From positions 1-64,000 of the forward strand of contig CACHJY010000003.1 of assembly GCA_902580265.1 (NCBI GenBank): a stretch of DNA of 64,000 nt, written 5' to 3'. The stretch comes from an uncultured Alphaproteobacteria bacterium (GTDB lineage: Bacteria > Pseudomonadota > Alphaproteobacteria > Rhodobacterales > Rhodobacteraceae). Made by a program: the position numbers and the translations under genes. The notes beneath the pieces are model-generated. The model worked only from the letters and a program-made list of their open reading frames with translations. It made no database searches and had not been told where the DNA came from. This document shows positions 47,445-54,576 of this stretch, one piece after another (positions within the stretch are counted from its first letter, which is position 1; each line of letters starts with the position of its first letter).

Positions 47445-47761
47445 GTAACTTTGATAAAATGATTAAGCTTATTGAAGAAAAAGACATTAAAGGGATGGAG
47501 GAGTGGCTTCATCCAGACTTCCTATTTGTAGTTGATTACGAAATGGAAACACGGGAGGAGTGGCTCAAGGAGACAAAGCGATTACTAGACGAGGATGAAT
47601 TTTCAATCCTTAACATTAAACTACTGTACGAAGACGAAAATGTTATTGTTCATCAAGGAAAGTACGATGTTGAAGGCACTCAAAACACTACCGTAAGCAC
47701 TACCCATCTCAGAGAAGGGCGACCTTGGAGGCAGTTAGTCAATAGATTAGCGGTAGGCTAA
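47441..47761 (+). CDS. NTF2-fold small protein, array member 4
   Basis: A 106-residue paralogue, the closest to the solitary copy at 42428: MSNFDKMIKLIEEKDIKGME, LHPDFLFVVDYEMETREEWL, IKLLYEDENVIVHQGKYD and HLREGRPWRQLVNR. HPDFLF and EEW match HPDWEF and EEW of that copy. It starts within the stop of member 3 (ATGA) and ends the array; the next gene faces it after 10 bases. Confidence 0.8.
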   Translation: MSNFDKMIKLIEEKDIKGMEEWLHPDFLFVVDYEMETREEWLKETKRLLDEDEFSILNIKLLYEDENVIVHQGKYDVEGTQNTTVSTTHLREGRPWRQLVNRLAVG

Positions 47762-47771
47762 ATCTTTTGTT

Positions 47772-47960
47772 TTATCTGTAGTTTCTTTTTCCATCTACTC
47801 TAACACGCTGATACAACGTTTCAGGTAGATTGTAGGCTTGGTAGATATTGTTAGATATTGATGTTCTGTTTTGATAAACGGTCTTAACAACCCACTTGGC
47901 TCCTTTGAAGCCAAGAAATCCCAACATGCCGAGAAACATTAAACTTGTCATTACACACAT
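47772..47960 (-). CDS. Possible small membrane protein, 62 residues
   Basis: The N terminus is hydrophobic (MTSLMFLGMLGFLGFKGAKW) and a basic tail ends YQRVRVDGKRNYR. Several in-frame ATGs exist (47960, 47951, 47939) and none has a good ribosome binding site. It shares a 13-base string and the RVRV tail with the small gene at 43199-43312, suggesting a small paralogous pair. Confidence 0.4.
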   Translation of the reverse strand: MCVMTSLMFLGMLGFLGFKGAKWVVKTVYQNRTSISNNIYQAYNLPETLYQRVRVDGKRNYR

Positions 47961-48042
47961 AATGTTAAGATAGCATTGGTTTTTCGATTATCAAATGCGA
48001 CATTTTGTATATTTCACAAATAAAAAAATGCCACCACCAATT

Positions 48043-48351
48043 TTAGCTTGAAATCTTTTGGGTTCTCTTGTGACCCAAACCAGCCTCAATCCATGGCTCA
48101 TCCATTGTGCAGGTAGACAGGTCAGCTAAGTCGAAAAATGTCTTCATTGTTTGACCTGAGGGCTCTACGTTTGGTCCCCATGAGCCATCATGCTCTACTA
48201 TAATTGCCACTACATTAGGATTTTGCCAATAAAACTTTGCGTCGCTAACACCTGAATTAGATTTAGCATTTTTACAAAAATTCAATGCTGCAATACCAAA
48301 GTTATCTCTATTAGCACCACTTTTCATTTCCCATTTTGAGACCTGCAACAT
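48043..48351 (-). CDS. Hypothetical protein, 102 residues
   Basis: Not recognised by family. GGAGG sits 8 bases before the ATG, a strong ribosome binding site, so it is a credible gene. The pattern of strand (MLQVSKWEMKSG), helix (NFGIAALNFCKNAK), strands (DAKFYWQN, VVAIIVEHDGSWG) and helix suggests a ferredoxin-like dimeric alpha/beta-barrel fold, as in small stress-type monooxygenase-like proteins. This is inference. It faces away from the right-end-like repeat at 48501. Confidence 0.6.
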   Translation of the reverse strand: MLQVSKWEMKSGANRDNFGIAALNFCKNAKSNSGVSDAKFYWQNPNVVAIIVEHDGSWGPNVEPSGQTMKTFFDLADLSTCTMDEPWIEAGLGHKRTQKISS

Positions 48352-48500
48352 TTAATGTTCCTCCCTTATTAAGTTTCATATATGGATTATTTAAACAAAT
48401 TTAAATCTTGTGGTCAATTTTTGAAAAAATTTTCAGATAGAGCATATAAATTAGTAATATTGTAGCCTTGAAACTTTTCCGGTAGGTTGAAATCCTATTT

Positions 48501-48570
48501 GCAGGACACCTCCACGAGATACTTCCTGTAAACCCTCTATGCCCCAGCTTGGGAAGGGTAGACAAAAATT
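48501..48570 (+). repeat. Diverged right-end-like repeat (copy 0)
   Basis: Aligns by eye with the stretches before the two att copies (49194-49260 and 50636-50711): a GCAG-rich start, CACGAGATACTTCCTGTAAA, then GGGAAGGGTAGACAAAAA. No att core follows, so it may mark a decayed older junction. The rest of 48352-48710 shows nothing recognisable. Confidence 0.4.
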
Positions 48571-48710
48571 AAGCATGCTCAAAAGAAAATGTTTTATCAA
48601 TTAGTTCTCATTTATGCATTTGAGAAAAAATATATTTTCTAAAATATTGACAAAATGGACATATTCAAATAAATAAGTTCACTTTTAATACTATTTCTTA
48701 TGAGAATTTT

Positions 48711-49157
48711 ATGGAAACAATACTAATTGAGTCTGGGTATTATTCCCATTTATTTAATGATGACCCTGTAAGGCCTCACTTAACAGAAGAATTTAGGTTA
48801 TCCAACAATAGGCTGGGATTAGCTTTAATTGATAATCATAATTGTAAGGCAGCAGTCTGCATCGCAATTTCTAACGAAGTTCCAACAAATGAAATTGAAT
48901 TAGATGAGTTCTCCTCGGACCAGACAGGCATTGAAAAATCGATAGCGATATTTTACACAATTTGGAGTTACGATAAAGGATGTGGTCGAAAGATGTTATT
49001 TAATGCTGTAGATTGGCTTCAAAAGAATAGACCTGAAATTAAGCGCTTTGTTACGCTGAGCCCAAAGAACAATATGGCAAGAAATTTTCATCTTAAAAAT
49101 GGAGCTAAAGAATTAAGTGTTAATTCAGATTCACTTAACTTCGAGTACTTTATATAG
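48711..49157 (+). CDS. GNAT-family N-acetyltransferase-like protein
   Basis: A 148-residue protein with the GNAT pattern: a strand IAIFYTIWSYDKGCGRKMLF covering motif A (with G-x-G-x-K/R), a helix VDWLQKNRPEIK, then RFVTLSPKNNMARNFHLKNG, the typical motif B with LSPxNxxAxxFHLKNGA. The acceptor is unknown. It lies between two right-end-like repeats and just upstream of att copy 2, so it is likely cargo of an older insertion. Confidence 0.7.
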   Translation: METILIESGYYSHLFNDDPVRPHLTEEFRLSNNRLGLALIDNHNCKAAVCIAISNEVPTNEIELDEFSSDQTGIEKSIAIFYTIWSYDKGCGRKMLFNAVDWLQKNRPEIKRFVTLSPKNNMARNFHLKNGAKELSVNSDSLNFEYFI

Positions 49158-49193
49158 ATTACGGTTCTGTTCAATTATTTCTACATTATAACT

Positions 49194-49260
49194 TGCAGTC
49201 CACGAACATACTACTGTAAAACCCCACTGTTTCATGCGTGGAAGGGATAGACCAAAATGG
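49194..49260 (+). repeat. Right-end-like repeat (copy 1) with integrase arm-site motif
   Basis: GCAGTCCACGAACATACTAC and GGATAGACCAAAATGG lie 64 bases before the att copy at 49324, the same arrangement as copy 2 before 50779. TAGACCAAA is the motif found in tandem at the integrase start. After it, AGCCAAGAAAAGCT (shared with copy 2) leads into the att core. Confidence 0.6.
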
Positions 49261-49323
49261 TTTAAATGATGCAAAAATCTATGTTAAACTATACGTAAGT
49301 AGCCAAGAAAAGCTTATCATAGT

Positions 49324-49391
49324 TGGTAGAGCAACTGATTTGTAATCAGTGGGTCGGGAGTTCGAGTCTCTCTGGGGGCACCATCCAGTTA
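49324..49391 (+). repeat. Att copy 2: direct repeat of the tRNA-Thr 3' part
   Basis: Identical over 68 bases to 40839-40906. The tRNA 5' half is missing, so it is not a functional tRNA. Its downstream flank (49392-49463) resembles the integrase-proximal flank of attL, while its upstream flank resembles that of the 50779 copy, so it is both the right end of element 1 and the left end of element 2. Confidence 0.9.
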
Positions 49392-49463
49392 TAATAGTAG
49401 TTTTATTTACTTGGCTTAGATGAAACTTAGTCAAGGAGGGTAAAACAAATAATAGACAAAAGT
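49392..49463 (+). pseudogene. Vestigial integrase start region of element 2
   Basis: About 70 bases align with 40907-40980, including TTTATTTACTTGGCTT and the ribosome binding site GTCAAGGAGGGTA. The base corresponding to the integrase ATG is changed (ATA at 49449-49451) and a stop TAG follows out of frame; no integrase sequence continues. This is the footprint of a deleted integrase gene. The stretch 49158-49500 otherwise holds the repeats listed here. Confidence 0.65.
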
Positions 49464-49500
49464 CGATAAAAGTTCTATTTTAGAACTAAAAATTTTTGGG

Positions 49501-50616
49501 ATGGCTCCTTTGAAATATATAATTTTAGCTATTGCAATGATCATGTGTTTGAAGCCAGTTTTAGCAAAATCTTCTGAAGATTTAATACGTGAAAAGTTAA
49601 GTCGAAGTTATTTGGATCATTTTCAGAAACAAATCAGCATGTATATAGGACCGCCGTCAGTTGATTTTAAAGACCTCAACGAAAAAATTGACTATATGAA
49701 ACCTGAATATTGGTACGTGTTTGGCAAAGGAAATTCTATTACAAAATATATACCAAATGAATTAAATCAATTTGAGCTAGAAGAGAAGAAGGTCGCTGTA
49801 TTCTATTTGCATTCTGCTATTTATTGGGGGTCTGAAAGATGGAATGCTAATATCGATGACGAGGCGAACAGTATAGTAGAAAACCTTTTGCTAGTAAATC
49901 ATGCTTCAATTTTTTCCGCTTGCTGCGAAATCTATGCCCCAAAAAGGAGAAGCGCGCACACATACTCCTCTATAGATAGAACAGGTAATGGAGAAAAGGC
50001 AATACTCCTTGATTATAATGACTCCAGAGCAGCATTTAAAACTTTTCTTGAAATTAACAAAGGTAAGGCATTCATTTTAGCGGGCCACAGTAGCGGCTCG
50101 GCTATGTTGGCATTATTAATAAATGAATTTCAGGAGAAGGAAGATTTTAATCATTTAGTAGCAGCCTATTTACTAGGATGGAACATTCGAAGTGATCACT
50201 TTAGGACTCTACCAGGTTGCCAACATAAGACGCAAACAAAATGCTTTCTGGGTTGGAACAGCACAATGAATAATTCAACTCCAATTTGGAAAGGTGAGAA
50301 AAATCTATTTTGTTCTAATCCCATATCTGCAAAGCAGGGCAATGAGAAAATTCCTTTCAAAAGGTCTCTTGGTGCAATGCCTTTTTCTGACTATTCGTCT
50401 TCGGATCTTAGAGAGGAGAAAAAACGCCAACTAAAAAATCTTAAAGGTTCAGTCTACTGCAAAGATGGACATCTTATTGTAGAGGGGGATCTTTATTTGC
50501 AATTCCCTTATAGGTTTTTTAATTTACATTCTTACGACTACGGTCTTTTTTATGGAGATATAATGAAAGACTCCCTGACAAGGGTAGAATCATTTTTTTC
50601 TCAGATTGACAACTAA
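49501..50616 (+). CDS. Secreted DUF3089 alpha/beta hydrolase
   Basis: A 371-residue exported protein. The signal peptide (KYIILAIAMIMCLKPVLAKS) is followed by blocks typical of DUF3089: VAVFYLHSAIYWGSERWNAN, HASIFSACCEIYAPKRR, AFKTFLEINKGKAFILAGHS. The nucleophile elbow is GHSSGS, as in lipase-like alpha/beta hydrolases. The substrate is unknown. It is the sole gene of element 2 and the largest cargo gene of the island. No strong ribosome binding site is visible before the ATG. Confidence 0.8.
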   Translation: MAPLKYIILAIAMIMCLKPVLAKSSEDLIREKLSRSYLDHFQKQISMYIGPPSVDFKDLNEKIDYMKPEYWYVFGKGNSITKYIPNELNQFELEEKKVAVFYLHSAIYWGSERWNANIDDEANSIVENLLLVNHASIFSACCEIYAPKRRSAHTYSSIDRTGNGEKAILLDYNDSRAAFKTFLEINKGKAFILAGHSSGSAMLALLINEFQEKEDFNHLVAAYLLGWNIRSDHFRTLPGCQHKTQTKCFLGWNSTMNNSTPIWKGEKNLFCSNPISAKQGNEKIPFKRSLGAMPFSDYSSSDLREEKKRQLKNLKGSVYCKDGHLIVEGDLYLQFPYRFFNLHSYDYGLFYGDIMKDSLTRVESFFSQIDN

Positions 50617-50635
50617 TTTCCATCAACTCATCTGC

Positions 50636-50711
50636 TGTAGACTCCAAGAACATAATACTTGAGTACCCCCCAGTGGTGTGGCATAGGGGTAGACCAAATG
50701 GTAGACCAAAA
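50636..50711 (+). repeat. Right-end repeat (copy 2) with tandem arm-site motif
   Basis: Contains CTCCAAGAACATAATACT and, at 50687-50711, a 25-base string identical to 40953-40977 at the integrase start. That string is GGTAGACCAAA twice in tandem. It precedes the att copy at 50779 by about 70 bases. Confidence 0.75.
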
Positions 50712-50778
50712 GTGGTTAATTTAAGCTTAAGTTTGTGATAATCTATTTTAGGAATAGCCAAGAAAAGCTCATCATAAC

Positions 50779-50838
50779 TGGTAGAGCAACTGATTTGTGA
50801 AGAGTGGGTCAGGAGTTCGAGTCTCTCTGGGGGAACCA
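50779..50838 (+). repeat. Att copy 3 (diverged), right border of element 2
   Basis: Matches the tRNA-Thr 3' part over about 60 bases with roughly five differences (TGTGAAGAG for TGTAATCAG, CAGGAG for CGGGAG, GAACC for GCACC). The damage to the anticodon stem and CCA end indicates an old or decaying site. Confidence 0.8.
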
Positions 50839-50991
50839 TGTTTCATAGGCTAAACATAATTCTTCGTCATGAGTAGCAAAGGTTCTTCTTAAATCATGAA
50901 ATGTAAAATTTAGATGGGTAGCTTTCCTAATTCTGTCTAATTGAGATTTTGGTTCTGTCATGTGAGTACCAGTTCTCTCGGAAGGGAACAC
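50839..50991 (-). pseudogene. Fragment of a second, oppositely oriented tyrosine recombinase
   Basis: About 50 codons read FPSERTGTHMTEPKSQLDRI, then RKATHLNFTFHDLRRTFATH. This is the box around the catalytic H-x-x-R (His-Asp-Leu-Arg) of phage-type integrases and differs from the intact integrase (MHSFRHSLRD). The active Arg upstream and the Tyr downstream are gone. It abuts att copy 3, so another element once used the same tRNA site. Confidence 0.75.
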
Positions 50992-51128
50992 AAAGTCGCT
51001 ATCCTTTGCAAATTTATGATGGCGATGAATTTACTTATATTTACCCAGCGCATGTAACTATTAATGGACATGAAATTGTCGGAAAAGAATTCCTTAAATT
51101 ATAGTATTTCTTTAAATTAATGTTTTGT
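50992..51128 (+). other. Possible coding tail at the island border
   Basis: A plus-strand frame from about 50991 to the stop at 51102-51104 reads QIYDGDEFTYIYPAHVTING, then HEIVGKEFLKL. It has protein-like composition but no start, and may be the end of a gene cut by an insertion. Not recognised. Otherwise nothing is seen here. Confidence 0.3.
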
Positions 51129-52868
51129 CTAAACTTGTTCTACTTCTAGTTTTTCGTCTAGCTGCTGCATTACAGTTGTAGAAGAGTTGGATCTAAAATC
51201 TCTATTTCCAGATATTACAGTTAACTCATTTTTATCTATATCGGTAAGATGTCTTTTATATCTGTTATACATACTTGCCGCACGTTGGTCTGTTCTCAAG
51301 AGGTGAATGATTTTCTTCATGTATTTATTTGATAATTTGAAGTCTCTTTTCCCTTTAAAGCATATGTAAATCATATAAAGAGCAACAACATGGTAGGGGT
51401 ATTGATCTGAAATATTTTGAAACATCTTTAACGCTTTAGTGTAGTTGAAGACTTTAACATTGTAATTGTCTATGAAATTTATCATAATATTAGCATCATA
51501 CAGTAGATCATTGAGCTCCTCTTTAGATATCTCTTTCGTATCAAATTCCCTAAGTCCATAAGCAGTTTGATTCCACTGATCTGGTGTGTGATTAATATAA
51601 CCCTCAGCTAACATTTCCTCATATAAAGGAGTTCCAACAAGTGGTTTTACAGCATTGAACGTGCACCAATCTGAGTTAATCTTCTTTGCAAACTCAATCG
51701 TTTCAAAGATCATCTCTTTTGTCTCCCCCGGGAAGCCTAGTATAAAGAAACAAACAGTAGGTACGTCTCGTTCACGAAACATATTGATAACTGCGGGCAC
51801 GGTATCTAAATTAACTCGCTTTTTCATAATATTTTGATTTACATGCTTTGAACCAGACTCTACCGCTAAGTATGCAGTTTCGAGTCCTGTCTTACATAGC
51901 GCGTCAACAACGGGCTCATTGAGAGTATTTACCGAAAGCGCATTTTTCACGCTTAAACCCATCTCAGGAATATTAAGCGATTGTAATTCACTTAACATTT
52001 CAACAGTTCTATCTTTATGAACTGTAAACATATCATCTTGAATTACGAATTCAGTAACGCCAAAGTTCGAATGTAAACCCGTTATAGCTTTTTTTACCCA
52101 GTCAACTCCAAAATACCTCATTTTTCTACCGTGAAGAGTAAATGATGAACAAAATGTACAATGGAAGGGGCACCCTCGAGAAGTCATAATAGAACAAGAG
52201 TATTTAGGAGAGTCATATAAAAATAATTCAGACATACTTCTTTTATAACGTGACATATCAAATAAATGCCAACTAGGCAAAGGAAGGTTTTCTAGAATTG
52301 GATACTCGCTTATTTTTAGTGACTCTTTGCCAAACTCAAATTCTTTTGAGTAAACTCCCTTAATCGCTAGAGCTTTACGTGCCTCTCCACTTGCAATCAA
52401 TTTTAATAGCTGGGCAAAGGACTCTTCTGCTTCGCCTCGCACAACATAATCTAGAGAATGAGTTTCTAAAAGTTCTGCTGTTATGTTCGTAGAATGGGTG
52501 CCTCCTGCAATACTGATTGCATTAGGCCACTTCTTGTTAAGTATTTTTTCACATCTCACAAAAAAATCATGTTGAGTAGAGAAATTCATTGAATATGCAA
52601 GAATGGCTGGTTCATAGGAGTATTTAGAGGCAAGAGAAACAATAAAATTTTCATACGATCCGTAAGTAGGTCCGTTTTCTAGTTCAATGCAGTAGTCTAG
52701 ACATTCTACGCTTCCGATATAATCTTGTTTTTCCAAAACAGAGGCCAGATGAACAATTCCGAGAGGGACTTGAGCCATGTAAGGCGAGGGTTTCACTTTA
52801 AAACAGGCCTCCACATTCTTTGGGCTTATAGTAGGAAAGTTTACAAATAATACGCTTAATTTTTTCAT
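51129..52868 (-). CDS. B12-binding-type radical SAM protein
   Basis: A 579-residue protein with an N-terminal Rossmann-like cobalamin-binding-type domain (VLFVNFPTISPKN; IAGGTHSTNITAELL; DYVVRGEAEESFAQLL), lacking the DxHxxG histidine. The radical SAM domain carries the [4Fe-4S] motif SRGCPFHCTFCSS (Cys233, Cys237, Cys240). The strand segments VQDDMF-type (VIQDDMF), AVESGSKHVNQNIMKKR and FFILGFPGETKEMI are typical. Such proteins methylate or rearrange unreactive carbons in natural products, lipids and cofactors. The last 100 residues are helical and unassigned. It diverges from the acyl-CoA ligase gene, which suggests a shared pathway. Confidence 0.87.
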   Translation of the reverse strand: MKKLSVLFVNFPTISPKNVEACFKVKPSPYMAQVPLGIVHLASVLEKQDYIGSVECLDYCIELENGPTYGSYENFIVSLASKYSYEPAILAYSMNFSTQHDFFVRCEKILNKKWPNAISIAGGTHSTNITAELLETHSLDYVVRGEAEESFAQLLKLIASGEARKALAIKGVYSKEFEFGKESLKISEYPILENLPLPSWHLFDMSRYKRSMSELFLYDSPKYSCSIMTSRGCPFHCTFCSSFTLHGRKMRYFGVDWVKKAITGLHSNFGVTEFVIQDDMFTVHKDRTVEMLSELQSLNIPEMGLSVKNALSVNTLNEPVVDALCKTGLETAYLAVESGSKHVNQNIMKKRVNLDTVPAVINMFRERDVPTVCFFILGFPGETKEMIFETIEFAKKINSDWCTFNAVKPLVGTPLYEEMLAEGYINHTPDQWNQTAYGLREFDTKEISKEELNDLLYDANIMINFIDNYNVKVFNYTKALKMFQNISDQYPYHVVALYMIYICFKGKRDFKLSNKYMKKIIHLLRTDQRAASMYNRYKRHLTDIDKNELTVISGNRDFRSNSSTTVMQQLDEKLEVEQV

Positions 52869-53081
52869 TTTCTACCTACAGCTTTTTCTAACTTAAAACC
52901 ATCTTAGATGCAGGAAAAGTATCATAATAGTATCATAGCAAAATGAACAGGGATATTCTATAAAAACCATCTAACTATTGTATATTAGAGTTCGGGAGTT
53001 TCGATATCTATAATAAAATCGAATTCAAAAACACTAAATAAAACCATTGAAATCTTATATTTTTCTGATTGTAATTGAGTA

Positions 53082-54554
53082 ATGAAAAACAATTTAAAAA
53101 ATGCAAACGTACTCGACCTATTACTTTACACCGCTAAGAATTCGCCAAAAGTAACATATTGTAAATCATCTTCGCATCAATTCACTTATGAGCAATTTGT
53201 CTTCGCTTGTATTAGGCTTTCAAATCAAATAAGAAAAAAAAAATTGAAGAATAGAACTATTGCAATCCTTCTTCCAAATTCAATCTTATTTTTATTGACC
53301 TATTTTGCCATTCTATTATCTGGAAATACCCCCGCATTATTAAACTATTTATTACCTGAATTTGCGCTGAGAAAACTATTAGACAATTTACAGCCATCTT
53401 TAGTTATCTCTGACAAAGAACTAAAAGAACACCAATGTCTAACGATTGAATTAGAAGATTATTCAGCTTTAGAATTGACAGATATTGAAGAAGTAAGTAA
53501 TCCCTGTAATGCTAAAAACATAGGTGCTATTTTATTTTCTGGAGGTACAACTGGTGTTCCCAAGCAAATAAATCATTCTCACAAATGTATAATTTCAATG
53601 ATTGAAGGGATGGAATGGGGATGGCCAACCAGATCAAACGAGAAATGGCTTGTAATTGCGCCATTTACTCATATTTATGGATTTCTAACTGGAGTAACCA
53701 ACCCGCTCTTGAGGGGAGGTTCAGTTTTCATTCCGGAAGCTTTTGAACCAACTCTCATCGTTGAAAAGCTCAAAAGTGAAAGAATAAATGTATTCGGTGG
53801 AGGTCCACCAGCTATTTATCAAGCACTGCTCTCTATTGAAAATTTTGAAAAAAGCCAGGTACCGGATTTGAGAGTATGCCCCGGCGGAGGAGCACCATTC
53901 CCTATAGCTGTTCATAAAATGTGGCTGGAGAGAATTGGTGTTCCTATTTATGAGGGCTATGGAATGACTGAGATTGCTCCTATATCTGTAAATACAATTG
54001 AGAATGGAACTAAGCTCGGGTCAGTAGGTAAGGCGGTTCCAAATACTATAATTGAAATAGTTGATATAGAAACTGGACGGCATGAACTTAAACACGGGGA
54101 AGTAGGTGAGATCCGGGTTAAAGGTCCTCATATGATGCTGAAATATGAAGGAAATGCTGATGAGACTAAAGATACTGTTAGAAATGGGTTTATTTACACA
54201 GGCGATATTGGAGTGCTAGATAGTGATGGCTTTTTATCTATAACCGATAGAAAAAAAGATGTGATATTTGTTAAAGGCTTTAATGTATTCCCAAGAGAAA
54301 TTGAAGAACAATTAATGTCTCAATCAAATATTTCTTCTGTGTGTGTTGTTGGCAAAAAGGATGATAGGAGTGGTGAGACGCCAGTTGCATTTATTACGTT
54401 TAAAACTGCAATGGATATCTCTATCATTAAGAAATATTGTGTAGACACAATGTTACCATATAAGGTTCCTTCGGAATTCATAGTTTTAGAAAATTTACCG
54501 CTAACCCCAGCAAAAAAAGTTGATAGAGCAGCCTTAAAGAACAGGTTAATTTGA
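53082..54554 (+). CDS. Acyl-CoA synthetase / AMP-dependent ligase
   Basis: A 490-residue member of the ANL superfamily that activates a carboxylic acid as an acyl-adenylate, then usually a CoA thioester. The P-loop-like motif ILFSGGTTGVPKQ, YEGYGMTEIAP, the hinge region with YTGDIGVLDSDGFLSITDRKKD and the C-terminal lysine of LTPAKKVDRAAL are all present. The acid is unknown; medium-chain or aromatic acids are both possible. It is divergent from the radical SAM gene across 213 bases that should carry both promoters. Confidence 0.9.
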   Translation: MKNNLKNANVLDLLLYTAKNSPKVTYCKSSSHQFTYEQFVFACIRLSNQIRKKKLKNRTIAILLPNSILFLLTYFAILLSGNTPALLNYLLPEFALRKLLDNLQPSLVISDKELKEHQCLTIELEDYSALELTDIEEVSNPCNAKNIGAILFSGGTTGVPKQINHSHKCIISMIEGMEWGWPTRSNEKWLVIAPFTHIYGFLTGVTNPLLRGGSVFIPEAFEPTLIVEKLKSERINVFGGGPPAIYQALLSIENFEKSQVPDLRVCPGGGAPFPIAVHKMWLERIGVPIYEGYGMTEIAPISVNTIENGTKLGSVGKAVPNTIIEIVDIETGRHELKHGEVGEIRVKGPHMMLKYEGNADETKDTVRNGFIYTGDIGVLDSDGFLSITDRKKDVIFVKGFNVFPREIEEQLMSQSNISSVCVVGKKDDRSGETPVAFITFKTAMDISIIKKYCVDTMLPYKVPSEFIVLENLPLTPAKKVDRAALKNRLI

Positions 54555-54576
54555 TTGCAGAGCCTTTGAGTAAAAA

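Larger units (their letters stand above)
40839..49391 (+). mobile_element. Integrative element 1 in tRNA-Thr
   Basis: Bounded by the 68-base direct repeats at 40839 and 49324 and carrying an intact tyrosine recombinase right next to attL. Inside are a polymerase-like replication protein with its upstream partner, five NTF2-fold genes, a GNAT acetyltransferase, small secreted or membrane proteins and several gene remnants. No capsid, terminase or conjugation gene is seen, so it would be a satellite-type or self-replicating integrative element, like the small tRNA-anchored elements (tycheposon-like) described in marine bacteria. Internal right-end-like repeats at 48501 and 49194 suggest that the part after 48500 is itself a remnant of an older insertion. 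Confidence 0.8.
49324..50838 (+). mobile_element. Integrative element 2, integrase lost
   Basis: A 1.5-kb unit between the att copy at 49324 and the diverged copy at 50779. It has a left end with a dead integrase start, one cargo gene (DUF3089 hydrolase) and a right end with tandem TAGACCAAA motifs. It would need the integrase of element 1 to move. Confidence 0.6.

Noticed and set aside
48482..48498. tRNA T-arm-like hairpin GTAGG-TTGAAAT-CCTAT
   Set aside because: The loop has G where C56 is nearly invariant, and no acceptor, anticodon or D arm can be built around it.
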